DNA of 37,915 nt from Achromobacter veterisilvae (GTDB lineage: Bacteria; Pseudomonadota; Gammaproteobacteria; Burkholderiales; Burkholderiaceae_B): contig NZ_UFQC01000052.1 of assembly GCF_900496975.1 (NCBI RefSeq), forward strand, positions 1-37,915. Direction: 5' to 3'. Made by a program: the position numbers and the translations under genes. Below the pieces are notes generated by a model that saw only the letters and a list, made by a program, of their open reading frames with translations, did no database searches and was not told where the DNA came from. This document shows, piece after piece, positions 23,569-31,577 of the stretch. Positions within the stretch are counted from its first letter, which is position 1. Each line of letters opens with the position of its first letter.

Positions 23569-24438
23569 TCAGGAACGGACCTGCTTCTGGTAGCGGGCGG
23601 GCGTGACGCCGTAGCGGCGCGAGAAGGCGCGGGTCAGGTGGGCCTGGTCGGTCAGGCCCGCGGCCAGCGCCACCTGGGCGGGCGGTTCGCCCGCGGCCAG
23701 CCGGCGCTTGGCCTCGAACAGCCGCAGCGCCATCAGCATCTGCTGCGGCGTGGCGTGGTACTGCGCCTGGAAGCGGCGCAGGAAATGGAAGGGGCTGAGC
23801 CCGGCCACGGCCGCGAGCTCGTCCAGGGTAAGCCGGCGCGACAGGTGCGCGCGCAGGTAATCGACCACGGGCGCGAAGCGCGGCGCGCCTTCGGCGCGGA
23901 CGGGCCGGTCCATGCGCGCATGGCGGCGGAATTCCGCCAGCAGCGTGTACAGCGCGCTGTCGAAGGCCAGCGGCTCGCGCGCCTGCCACAGGGTATCGAG
24001 CAGGGCGGTCACGCGCTGCGCGCCGGCGGCGTCGATGCCCACCGCGGCGTCGAACCACCAGCCGCTGTCGCCGGTCACGCGCCGCACCACGTCCGGGTCC
24101 AGGTAGGCCATGCGGTAGCGCCAGCCGCCCTCGGTTTCGGCGCGCCCGGTGTGCAGCTCGTCGGGATTCATCAGCACCACCGAGCCCGGCGGCGCCAGGT
24201 GGTCCGACCCGCGGTAGCGGAAGCGTTCGACCCCGGACTCGATGGCGCCCAGGCCGTAGGCTTCGTGGGTATGCGGCTCGAAGGTGTGGCGGATGATGTG
24301 GGCGCGGTACAGTTCGACGCCGGGCAGATGCGCCGCCTGCCTGAATTCCGCGCGGTCGCCGGGATGGTCGAACGCCGCCGGCACGCCCGGCATGGCGGGC
24401 GCGGCGAAGTCCGGGGCAACGGCATGGGCGGGATGCAT
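23569..24438 (-). CDS. AraC family transcriptional regulator with cupin sensor
   Basis: 289 residues. The N-terminal cupin-like domain (about 40-150) shows the His pattern FEPHTHEAYGLGAIESG and the proline-rich PGSVVLMNPDELHTG. The C-terminal AraC DNA-binding part (about 190-285) has two helix-turn-helices, LTLDELAAVAGLSPFHFLRRF and AQVALAAGLTDQAHLTRAF, ending in GVTPARYQK. Such regulators often control neighbouring LysE/EamA exporters, as the downstream gene here suggests. The ligand is unknown. Confidence 0.92.
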   Translation of the reverse strand: MHPAHAVAPDFAAPAMPGVPAAFDHPGDRAEFRQAAHLPGVELYRAHIIRHTFEPHTHEAYGLGAIESGVERFRYRGSDHLAPPGSVVLMNPDELHTGRAETEGGWRYRMAYLDPDVVRRVTGDSGWWFDAAVGIDAAGAQRVTALLDTLWQAREPLAFDSALYTLLAEFRRHARMDRPVRAEGAPRFAPVVDYLRAHLSRRLTLDELAAVAGLSPFHFLRRFQAQYHATPQQMLMALRLFEAKRRLAAGEPPAQVALAAGLTDQAHLTRAFSRRYGVTPARYQKQVRS

Positions 24439-24494
24439 GGCTGGGATTTAAGCATGCCCGGGCAGAAAGAAGGCGGCCGGGTTTTTCCCGTGCC

Positions 24495-25778
24495 TCACGT
24501 CTCCGGGCCCATCGCCGCGGCCCGTTCCAGCAGCAGTTCCCGTTCGCGCGCGTTGCGCGTCATGCCGGCCGCGCGCTCGAATTCGGCGCGGGCCTCGGCC
24601 TGGCGTCCCAGCTTGGCCAGCAGGTCGCCGCGCACGCTGGGCAGCCAGTGGTAATTGGCCAGCGCCGGCTCCTGCGCCAGCCGGTCGGCCAGGTCCAGCC
24701 CGGCTTGCGGGCCGAAGGCCATGCCGACCGCCACGGCGCGGTTCAGCTCGACCACGGGCGAGGGTTGGGCCTGCGCCAGCGCGTCGTACAGCGCCACGAT
24801 GCGCGGCCAGTCGGTGTCCTCGGGCGCGCGCGCCCGGGCATGGCAGGCGGCCAGCGCGGCCTGCAGCGCGTAGGGGCCGCGGGCGCCGCCCAGCGCGTCC
24901 GAGCGCGCCAGCGCCGCCAGGCCGCGCCGGATCAGGAGGGGATCCCAGCGGCCGCGGTCCTGTTCCATCAGCAGCACGGGGCGGCCCCGCGCGTCGGCGC
25001 GCGCATGCAGGCGCGAGGCCTGCAATTCCATCAGCGCCACCAGGCCGTGCACTTCGCTTTCCGCGGGCGCCAGTCCGGCCAGGACGCGGCCGAGCCGCAG
25101 GGCTTCGTCGCACAGCGCGGGACGCGTCCAGTCGTCGCCGGACGTGGCCGAATAGCCCTCGTTGAAGATCAGGTAGATGACCTCCAGCACGGAGGCCAGG
25201 CGCGGCGCCCGGTCCTCGGCCCGCGGCACCTCGAAGGGCACGCGCGCCGCCGAGAGGCTGCGCTTGGCCCGCACGATGCGTTGCGCGATGGTGGATTCCG
25301 GCGCCAGGAAGGCGCGCGCGATCTCCACCGTGGACAGCCCGCCCAGCAGGCGCAGCGTCAGCGCCACCCGCGCCTCGGTGGACAGCAGCGGGTGGCAGGC
25401 GGTGAACATCAGGCGCAGCAGATCGTCGCCGATATCGTCCTGCCGGGCGGCGTCCAGGGCGTCGACGAAATCGGGCTCCACGTCCGCCTGCAAGGCCTCC
25501 AGTTCATGGCCGATCTGCGCGTGCTTGCGCGCATGCAGCGCGTCCAGCCGCAGGCGGTCGCGGGCGCGGTTCTTCGCGGTGGTCATCAGCCACGCTCCCG
25601 GATTGTCCGGCACGCCGGTCTCGGGCCAGCGTTCCAGGGCGGCGACCAGGGCATCCTGCGCCAGTTCTTCGGCCAGCCCGACGTCGCGCACCAGGCGCGC
25701 GACGCCGGCGATGACGCTGGCGGCCTCGATCCGCCAGACCGCCTCGATGGCGCGATGCGTGGCCGCCAGCGCCGTCAT
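24495..25778 (-). CDS. ECF sigma factor with long C-terminal extension (ECF42 type)
   Basis: 427 residues. Region 2 is at about 13-80 (GLAEELAQDALVAALERWP, then NPGAWLMTTAKNRARDRLR). Region 4 is at about 140-180 (LTLRLLGGLSTVEIARAFLA, then ESTIAQRIVRAKRSL). A helical, TPR-like extension of about 240 residues follows, including VLEVIYLIFNEGYSA and VELNRAVAVGMAFGPQAGL. This layout and the neighbouring YciI/DGPF proteins identify the ECF42 group, which has no anti-sigma factor and is thought to be controlled through its extension. Start ATG 25778 overlaps the VOC gene stop (ATGA). Confidence 0.92.
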   Translation of the reverse strand: MTALAATHRAIEAVWRIEAASVIAGVARLVRDVGLAEELAQDALVAALERWPETGVPDNPGAWLMTTAKNRARDRLRLDALHARKHAQIGHELEALQADVEPDFVDALDAARQDDIGDDLLRLMFTACHPLLSTEARVALTLRLLGGLSTVEIARAFLAPESTIAQRIVRAKRSLSAARVPFEVPRAEDRAPRLASVLEVIYLIFNEGYSATSGDDWTRPALCDEALRLGRVLAGLAPAESEVHGLVALMELQASRLHARADARGRPVLLMEQDRGRWDPLLIRRGLAALARSDALGGARGPYALQAALAACHARARAPEDTDWPRIVALYDALAQAQPSPVVELNRAVAVGMAFGPQAGLDLADRLAQEPALANYHWLPSVRGDLLAKLGRQAEARAEFERAAGMTRNARERELLLERAAAMGPET

Positions 25779-26182
25779 GCGGCGGGCGCCTCGCCGGGAA
25801 CCATGTACACCAGTTCCCAGATGTGGCCGTCCAGGTCTTCGAAGCCATGGGCGTACATGAAGCCATGGTCCTGCGGCTGGCGCGGCGCGGCGCCGCCCGC
25901 GGCGAGCGCCCGCGCCACCAGGTCGTCGACCTCGGCGCGGCTGTCGCAGGACAGCGCGATCAGCACCTCCGTGGTCTTGGCGGCGTCGGCCACCGGCTTG
26001 CCGGTGAAGGTCTGGAAGTAGTCCTTCACCAGCAGCATGACGTAGATGCTGTCGCTCACGACCATGCACGCGCCCTGGTCGTTGGTGAATTGCGGGTTGA
26101 AGGTGAATCCCAGGCGCTTGAAGAAGGCCTGGGATTTCTGCATGTCGGCGATGGGAAGATTGACGAAGATCTGCTTGGGCAT
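25775..26182 (-). CDS. VOC family (glyoxalase-like) protein in the ECF42 operon
   Basis: 135 residues, two VOC beta-alpha-beta-beta-beta modules. The start KQIFVNLPIADMQKSQAFFK and the end GHIWELVYMVPGE (with the usual Glu) are typical of the glyoxalase/bleomycin-resistance/PhnB-like fold. It lies between a YciI gene and the sigma factor and overlaps the latter by 4 bases. Metal-dependent chemistry on a small molecule is plausible from the family; the substrate is unknown. Confidence 0.88.
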   Translation of the reverse strand: MPKQIFVNLPIADMQKSQAFFKRLGFTFNPQFTNDQGACMVVSDSIYVMLLVKDYFQTFTGKPVADAAKTTEVLIALSCDSRAEVDDLVARALAAGGAAPRQPQDHGFMYAHGFEDLDGHIWELVYMVPGEAPAA

Positions 26183-26242
26183 GGCGTGGGTGTCCGTAAG
26201 GGTCGCGGCGCTCGGCCGCCAGGGAGCGGGAAGGGCGGCCGG

Positions 26243-26656
26243 TCAGCGGCCATTGCCCGGCATGATTTGCCGGAACCGTTCGACTGCCTTGCTGGGCGCC
26301 AAATCGTCCAGCTCGTACAGTTGGCGCACTTCGATCGAGCAGGGCTGGCCGATGAAGGGTTCGGGAAAGCGCAGCGCCCACTGCATGGCCTCTTCGCGCG
26401 AGCGCACCTGGATCATGGTGTAGCCGGCGATCAATTCCTTGGTATCGGCGAAGGGGCCGTCCACCACCGAGCGCTGGCCGTTGTCGTAGCGCACGCGCCA
26501 GCCCTGGGACGAAGGCCGCAGGCCGTTGGCGTCCAGCAGCACGCCGGCCTTGGCCAGGGCTTCGTGATAGGCCGTCATCGCGGCGAGCATGCTTTCTTCC
26601 GGCATGACGCCGGCTTCGCTGTCGGGCGTGGCCCGCACGAGGATCATGAATCGCAT
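26243..26656 (-). CDS. YciI (DGPF) family protein
   Basis: 137 residues, beginning MRFMILVRATPDSEAG. It contains the family's name motif in SVVDGPFADTKELIAGYTMI and ends in a longer tail. GGAG lies just upstream of the ATG. The fold is a ferredoxin-like alpha/beta barrel related to muconolactone isomerase; biochemical function is largely unknown. It is a standard partner of ECF42 sigma factors and is probably a target of the one encoded 500 bases downstream. Confidence 0.9.
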   Translation of the reverse strand: MRFMILVRATPDSEAGVMPEESMLAAMTAYHEALAKAGVLLDANGLRPSSQGWRVRYDNGQRSVVDGPFADTKELIAGYTMIQVRSREEAMQWALRFPEPFIGQPCSIEVRQLYELDDLAPSKAVERFRQIMPGNGR

Positions 26657-26800
26657 TCCTCAGTCTCCTTGGGTCGGAAAACACAGCCCGCGGATTCCGG
26701 GGCTTGTACAGGCACGACGAACCGCGCCGCGCCGGATCGACAGGAAAACGGAGAACCTAGGGTAAATACCGATGCCGGGGCAGGGCCGCGCCTGCGGCGC

Positions 26801-27154
26801 CTACAGGAAGCACGGTCCGAGTTCCCGGACTTCCACCGTGGCCCAGCGGGCGGCAGGGCATTGCGCCGCCAGCGCCAATGCTTCTTCGCGCGTCTCGCAG
26901 GTCAGCAGGAAGAATCCCCCGATCATCTCCTTGGCCTCGGCGTAGGGGCCGTCCACCAGCGAACGCTCGCCGTCCCGGACCCGCAGCCGCACCGCTTCCG
27001 ACTCCGACTTCAGCGATTCCGCGCGCGCCAGCAGCCCGCGCGACTTCAGGCCTTCGGCGTAGTCCACCATTTGCGCATAAGCCTCGCGGCCTTCCTCGGG
27101 CGTGCGCTGGGCGCGCTGGCCAACCGGTTCGACGATGAAAAGCAGATACGACAT
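26801..27154 (-). CDS. Second YciI (DGPF-like) family protein
   Basis: 117 residues, MSYLLFIVEPVGQRAQ at the start and SLVDGPYAEAKEMIGGFFLL carrying a DGPY variant of the DGPF motif. It is the first gene of the ECF42 set, separated from the next YciI gene by 144 bases, so an internal promoter is possible. The two YciI proteins differ enough that they are old paralogues and not a recent duplication. Confidence 0.88.
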   Translation of the reverse strand: MSYLLFIVEPVGQRAQRTPEEGREAYAQMVDYAEGLKSRGLLARAESLKSESEAVRLRVRDGERSLVDGPYAEAKEMIGGFFLLTCETREEALALAAQCPAARWATVEVRELGPCFL

Positions 27155-27257
27155 GGAATCTTCCTGTGCGGACGACGGATCGGGCCTGCCAGATTACCGC
27201 CAATCGCCGCCTGCCGGCCATCCCGGATCGCTGCGCGGAGAGGCGCCGCGGACGGCC

Positions 27258-27527
27258 TCAGTCCCGCCCGGGCTCGGACGAGGAGGCCGCGTGCGAGGCG
27301 TCGTTTTTCATGACGCCGCGCACGTTGAGGGCGGCCAGCCCCAGTTGCAGCGCGATGAGCGCATAGGCGCCATCGTGCCAGCCCCAGGCGATCCATAGCG
27401 CGTTGCTCGACAGGAACACCCAGAAGTCCGCATGCCGTTTGCCCATGCCGCGCGAGGCCACCAGCCAGGCGGCAGCCAGCGATGCCGCCATTGCCGGCCA
27501 CTGCAGGAATTCCCATAGCGCGTCCAT
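27258..27527 (-). CDS. Small membrane protein of unknown function
   Basis: 89 residues from ATG 27527 (MDALWEFLQWPAMAASLAAA); a longer in-frame reading upstream is Pro/Gly-rich and unlikely. Three hydrophobic segments are visible (about 9-25, 34-50 and 54-72), with the phrases HADFWVFLSSNALWIAWGWH and ALIALQLGLAALNVRGV. The Trp-rich pattern resembles small PnuC-like membrane proteins, but I cannot assign a family. It is divergent from the acyl-CoA dehydrogenase operon. Confidence 0.65.
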   Translation of the reverse strand: MDALWEFLQWPAMAASLAAAWLVASRGMGKRHADFWVFLSSNALWIAWGWHDGAYALIALQLGLAALNVRGVMKNDASHAASSSEPGRD

Positions 27528-27766
27528 GCCGGCAGCCTGTCCGGGCTCAGGCCCGGCGCCCGTCCGGCCGGGCACGGTTCCCGGGCCGCGGCGGCCCGGC
27601 GTGAACGGAACGAGCAAGCGTCATCGGCGGTCTCCCAAGGCCAGTCCGGGTTGCGGTATTGCTCCCGAGGCGCCAGGGGGCCAGCAATCGTCGTGCCGGG
27701 CCGCCCAGCCGCGGACCGGGTACGCCGCTTGCTGGAACCGGGCCTCCTTCCCGACGCGCAGACGGC

Positions 27767-28795
27767 ATGTCCTCACGAATCTTCTCGCCGCCCGGTTCCT
27801 CGGCCAGCCGCCTGGACGGGTTGCTGGCCGCCGCAAGCTGGCCGATCGACCCGGGCCGCGAATTGCGCGCCTTGGTGGATGCCGGGTGCGATAGCCTGCC
27901 CTTGCCCGGGTCCGGCGGCACGCTGGACCGTTGGCGCGCCTTCGCCCGGGTCGGCGCGGCCGATCTGGCGCTGGCCAAAGTGTTCGAAGGACACACCGAC
28001 GCCCTGGCGATCCTTGCCGAACTGGGCGCTTCGCCGCTTGCGCCGCGCGGCAGCCGCTGGGGCGTGTGGTGCGCCGAACCGCCGAGGAACCGCGTGGCGA
28101 TAGCCATCCGGCCGGGCGGCGGCGTGACGCTGCATGGGGTGAAGGCCTGGTGCTCGGGCGCGGCCTGCCTGACGCATGCCTTGGTCAGCGGCTGGGATGG
28201 CGAGGGCCGTCCTTGCCTGGCCGCCGTGTCCCTGCGGCAGGCCGGCGTGACGCTGGTGGACGCCGGCTGGAAAGCGGCGGGCATGGGCGCCGCCGCCACG
28301 GTGAATGTGCGGTTCGACCGCACGCCGGCAATCGCGGTCGGGGCGCCGAACGCGTACGTGGACAGGCCGGGTTTCCTGCATGGTGGCGCCGGGGTCGCGG
28401 CCTGTTGGTTCGGAGGAGTCACGCGCATCGCGCAGCGTCTGCGCGCCGGGGCGCCATCCGATCCGCACCGGCTGGCGCATCTGGGCGCCGTCGATATCGC
28501 GGTCGCCCAGGCGCGCGCCATGCTGCGCGACGCCGCGGACGCGATCGATGCCCGTCCGGCGGACCGCTGCGCGCTGGCCACGGCAAGAGCAAGACTGGCG
28601 ACGGAGGCGGCGGCCGAGGAAGTGCTGCGTCGGGCCGGGCGCGCGCTGGGCGCGGGCCCGCTGTGCCATGAAGCGGCGTTCGCCCAGGCCGTGGCGGACC
28701 TGCCCCTGTTCATCCGGCAAAGCCACGCCGAGCGCGATCAGGCCGCGCATGGCGCAATCGTCGCCGGCCTTGCGGAGCCGCCATGGGCACTGTAG
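27767..28795 (+). CDS. Acyl-CoA dehydrogenase-like protein
   Basis: 342 residues from ATG 27767 (MSSRIFSPPGSS); the frame stays open upstream but that part is Pro/Arg low complexity. It is shorter than the usual 380. The middle part has the ACAD beta domain (GVTLHGVKAWCSGAACLTHA) and the helical C-terminal domain (AHLGAVDIAVAQARAMLRDA, ending in the conserved RAGRALGAGPLCHE). It probably binds FAD, but the usual catalytic Glu cannot be confirmed. It overlaps the methyltransferase gene by 13 bases. From memory, close relatives occur in clusters with PIG-L deacetylase, methyltransferase and glycosyltransferase genes. Confidence 0.8.
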   Translation: MSSRIFSPPGSSASRLDGLLAAASWPIDPGRELRALVDAGCDSLPLPGSGGTLDRWRAFARVGAADLALAKVFEGHTDALAILAELGASPLAPRGSRWGVWCAEPPRNRVAIAIRPGGGVTLHGVKAWCSGAACLTHALVSGWDGEGRPCLAAVSLRQAGVTLVDAGWKAAGMGAAATVNVRFDRTPAIAVGAPNAYVDRPGFLHGGAGVAACWFGGVTRIAQRLRAGAPSDPHRLAHLGAVDIAVAQARAMLRDAADAIDARPADRCALATARARLATEAAAEEVLRRAGRALGAGPLCHEAAFAQAVADLPLFIRQSHAERDQAAHGAIVAGLAEPPWAL

Positions 28796-29412
28796 AGGAA
28801 CATTTCGAACGGCTTTACCGGTCCCGGGAAGACCCCTGGGCGCTGCGCTCCAACTGGTATGAACGGCGCAAGCGCGAACTCCTGCTGGCCGCCTTGAGCC
28901 GCGAGCGCTACGCCCACGCCTTCGAGCCGGGCTGCGGCGAAGGCGACATGACGCTGCGTCTTGCGCAGCGCTGCGACCGGGTCTGCGCGGTCGACCTGTC
29001 CGGCACCGCCATCCGCCGCTGCAGGCGCCGCGTCGCCGCGCAGCGGTTGGACGGCGTGCAGGCGCTGACGCGGGACTTGCCCGCGCAATGGCCGGCGCAT
29101 ACGGAGGGCGCCTTCGATCTGGGCGTGCTGTCGGAATTCGGCTACTACCTGAACGATGCCGAAATGGCGCGGTTCCTGAGGTTGCTGGGGCGCAGCCTGC
29201 GCCCCGGCGCGGAGCTGGTGGCCTGCCATTGGCGGCGGGATTTTTCCGACCGCCGCCTTGCGACGGACGCGCTGCACGAGGCGATCGGGAGCCTGCCTGG
29301 CATGACGTGGCTCGTCCGCCACCGGGAACCGGAATTCAGGCTGGACAGTTGGCGCATGCAAACGGCGCGCGAAGGATGGGACGATGATCGGAATCTGCAT
29401 ACCCGCCCATGA
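28783..29412 (+). CDS. SAM-dependent methyltransferase (NodS-like)
   Basis: 209 residues. The start EEHFERLYRSREDPWALRSN and motif I AFEPGCGEGDMTLRL (EPGCGEG at 48-54) are typical of the NodS group, which N-methylates deacetylated sugars. Motif II is around VCAVDLSGTAI and motif III around LGVLSEFGYYL. GGAG lies 6 bases before the ATG. It overlaps the upstream gene by 13 and the downstream glycosyltransferase by 29 bases, showing tight coupling. The substrate here is unknown. Confidence 0.88.
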   Translation: MGTVEEHFERLYRSREDPWALRSNWYERRKRELLLAALSRERYAHAFEPGCGEGDMTLRLAQRCDRVCAVDLSGTAIRRCRRRVAAQRLDGVQALTRDLPAQWPAHTEGAFDLGVLSEFGYYLNDAEMARFLRLLGRSLRPGAELVACHWRRDFSDRRLATDALHEAIGSLPGMTWLVRHREPEFRLDSWRMQTAREGWDDDRNLHTRP

Positions 29413-30046
29413 CGAAGAGCGCTACATCGCCGCCTGCCTGAGGTCCGCGACGGCCGCGGCCCGGCACCCGCTGCTGCGGGACGAGCCGGTGCAGATCGTG
29501 GTGGTCCTGGATATGTGCCGCGACCGGACGGCGCTGCTGGCGGCGGCATGGCCGGTGCGCTGCCTGGCGATACGCGCCCGTAATGTCGGCATTGCGCGGG
29601 CGGCCGGCGCCCGGCATTTGCTGGAAGCCGGCGCGCGCTGGCTGGCGTTTACCGATGCCGATACGCGCGTGTCGTCCCGCTGGCTGGTGGAACAGCTTTC
29701 GCTGAAGGCGGACGTGGTCTGCGGCACCGTGGGCGTGTCGGGCTGGGCCGCCCATGGCACGGAGGCCCACAAGGCGCGGCGCGGATTTTCCATGCACTAC
29801 CAGGACCGGGACGGGCATCGCCACGTCCACGGCGCCAACCTCGGGATCGCCGCGCCCGCGTATCGCCGCGCCGGCGGATTCCGCGCGCTGGCCTGCAGCG
29901 AAGACCAGGCGCTGGTCGACAGGCTGCAGCGCGAAGGCTGCAGCATCGCCTGGAGCGCGCGCCCGAGGGTGACGACGAGCGCCCGGCCCTACTCGCGCAT
30001 CGAAGGGGGCTTCGCCACGGCGCTGCGCACCTTCCAGGTCCTGTAG
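29384..30046 (+). CDS. Family 2 glycosyltransferase
   Basis: 220 residues, a compact GT-A fold. The nucleotide-sugar site begins IGICIPAHDEERYIAACL and the metal-binding DxD is Asp91-Ala-Asp93 in AFTDADTRVS. The acceptor-side loop includes HGANLGIAAPAYRRAGGF and the catalytic-base region ACSEDQALVDRL. No membrane helix, so it works in the cytoplasm or at the membrane face. AAGGA precedes the ATG by 7 bases. Product and acceptor are not known; the operon suggests a modified glycoside or glycolipid. Confidence 0.88.
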   Translation: MIGICIPAHDEERYIAACLRSATAAARHPLLRDEPVQIVVVLDMCRDRTALLAAAWPVRCLAIRARNVGIARAAGARHLLEAGARWLAFTDADTRVSSRWLVEQLSLKADVVCGTVGVSGWAAHGTEAHKARRGFSMHYQDRDGHRHVHGANLGIAAPAYRRAGGFRALACSEDQALVDRLQREGCSIAWSARPRVTTSARPYSRIEGGFATALRTFQVL

Positions 30047-30115
30047 TATCCCGGCGGGCGCAACGACAGGACAACGGGCCGGACGCGTCCATCCCCGCAA
30101 TGACAGGATGTGCAA

Positions 30116-30565
30116 ATGAACCAGCAGGAACGCAATGCCGCTGCCTCCGAGGGCAGGACTCCCACGGGGGGCTTCGCGCCCCTGGTCCCCGAACTGGATG
30201 TCACCGATCTGGAGGCCAGCCTGGCCTTCTGGTGCGGCCTCCTGGGATTCGAAGTCGCCTATGCCCGGCGGGAAGCCGGTTTCGCCTATATCGAGCGCGG
30301 CCCGCTGCAGATCATGCTGTGCGAACTCAACGGCGCCTGGGAAACGGCCCCGTTGGAACGGCCTTTCGGGCGAGGCATCAATTTCCAGATGCAGGTGCCG
30401 GGCGTGGAGCCGATAGTGGCGGCCCTGGAGGGCGCCGGTTGGCCGCTGTTCCGTCCGATCGAGGAAAAACGCTACCGGGTGGGTTCGGGATGGTCCGCCT
30501 GCAAGGAATTCCTGGTGCAGGATCCGGACGGCTACTTGCTGAGGTTCGCGGCGGACGTGGCTTAG
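30116..30565 (+). CDS. VOC family protein (bleomycin resistance-like)
   Basis: 149 residues from ATG 30116, with AGGA 7 bases upstream; a GTG two codons earlier is a possible alternative. The phrase LVPELDVTDLEASLAFWCGL begins the first module and EFLVQDPDGYLLRFA ends the second. The Glu/His ligand pattern is incomplete, as in the ligand-sequestering bleomycin resistance type. It stands alone between the glycosyltransferase operon and a MarR-GNAT gene. The function in the cell is unknown. Confidence 0.85.
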   Translation: MNQQERNAAASEGRTPTGGFAPLVPELDVTDLEASLAFWCGLLGFEVAYARREAGFAYIERGPLQIMLCELNGAWETAPLERPFGRGINFQMQVPGVEPIVAALEGAGWPLFRPIEEKRYRVGSGWSACKEFLVQDPDGYLLRFAADVA

Positions 30566-30577
30566 GGCGGGGTGCGC

Positions 30578-30625
30578 TTGAATACTTGCTAAAAGCAAGT
30601 AATAATATGCTTTAGGCAAGCATAT
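30578..30625 (+). promoter_or_regulatory. Promoter with two palindromic operators for the MarR-GNAT gene
   Basis: Two strong palindromes, 8-bp arms each: TACTTGCT-AAA-AGCAAGTA (30583-30601) and ATATGCTT-TAGGC-AAGCATAT (30605-30625), with centres 23 bases apart. Both contain GCTT/GCAAG half-sites. A promoter TTGAAT (30578-30583), 16-base spacer, TAATAA (30600-30605) runs between them. A protein bound to either site would cover the promoter, as expected for MarR autorepression. Confidence 0.7.
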
Positions 30626-30634
30626 GGAGCCGCC

Positions 30635-31561
30635 ATGTCGGATCAAACGCTACACGACCGCGCCGAGGCGGTGCGGCGCTTCAACCGCTTCTACACGCGC
30701 CACATCGGGGTGCTGCACGAGCACCTGCTGGCCAGCGAGTTTTCCCTCACGGAAGTGCGCATTCTCTATGAACTGGCGCACCGGCCCGCCCTCAGCACGT
30801 CCGACCTCTGCCGGGAACTGAACCTCGACGCGGGCTATGTCAGCCGCGTGGTCTCGGGATTCGAGAAGAAGGGGCTGGTCGCCAAGACCCGGTCCGCCGA
30901 GGATGCCCGCGTCGGCCAGTTGGAACTGACCGAGGCGGGGCGCGCCGCGTTCGCGCCTCTCGATGACGCTTCCAGGAACGAAATCATCGCCGTCCTGAAG
31001 CAGCTTCCAGAGCCGGCGCAACAGCAACTGATCGACGCCATGAACGACATCCAGAATCTCCTGGGCGACAAGACGCCCGCGGGCTACGTGCTGCGCGACC
31101 CCGTGCCCGGCGACATGGGCCTGGTCGTGGCCAACCAGGCGGTGGTGTACGCCCGGGAATACGGCTGGAACGCCGAATACGAAGCGCTGGTGGCCGAGAT
31201 CGTGGCCAAGTTCATTCGCGATTTCGACCGCGGCCGCGAACGCTGCTGGATTGCCGAGAAGGACGGCAAGATGGTCGGCTCGGTCTTCGTCGTGCGCCAG
31301 GACGAGACCACGGCGAAGCTGCGCCTGCTGTACGTCGACGCCGGCGCGCGCGGACTGGGCATCGGGCACCGGCTGGTGGACGAATGCCTGCGGTTCGCGA
31401 AACAGGCGGGCTACACGCGCATGATGCTGTGGACCAACAGCGTGCTGGTGGAGGCGCGCCGGATCTACGAGAAGGCCGGCTTCCAGTTGATCGAAGAAGA
31501 GAAGCACCGCAGTTTCGGCAAGGACCTGGTGGGACAGGTCTGGGCGCGCGATTTGTCGTGA
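30635..31561 (+). CDS. MarR - GNAT fusion regulator/acetyltransferase
   Basis: 308 residues with two domains. Residues 1-145 are MarR: FSLTEVRILYELAHRPALST, recognition helix in LNLDAGYVSRVVSGFEKKGL and the wing TRSAEDARVGQLELTEAG. Residues 150-308 are a GNAT acetyltransferase with the acetyl-CoA loop GARGLGIGHRLVDECLRFA and the closing YEKAGFQLIEEEKH. The fusion is a known bifunctional type; whether acetylation and DNA binding are linked is unknown. Twin palindromes at 30583-30625 are likely its operators. An EamA exporter gene begins 16 bases after its stop, so the two are probably co-regulated. Confidence 0.92.
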   Translation: MSDQTLHDRAEAVRRFNRFYTRHIGVLHEHLLASEFSLTEVRILYELAHRPALSTSDLCRELNLDAGYVSRVVSGFEKKGLVAKTRSAEDARVGQLELTEAGRAAFAPLDDASRNEIIAVLKQLPEPAQQQLIDAMNDIQNLLGDKTPAGYVLRDPVPGDMGLVVANQAVVYAREYGWNAEYEALVAEIVAKFIRDFDRGRERCWIAEKDGKMVGSVFVVRQDETTAKLRLLYVDAGARGLGIGHRLVDECLRFAKQAGYTRMMLWTNSVLVEARRIYEKAGFQLIEEEKHRSFGKDLVGQVWARDLS

Positions 31562-31577
31562 ACGGACCAGGCTGCCG

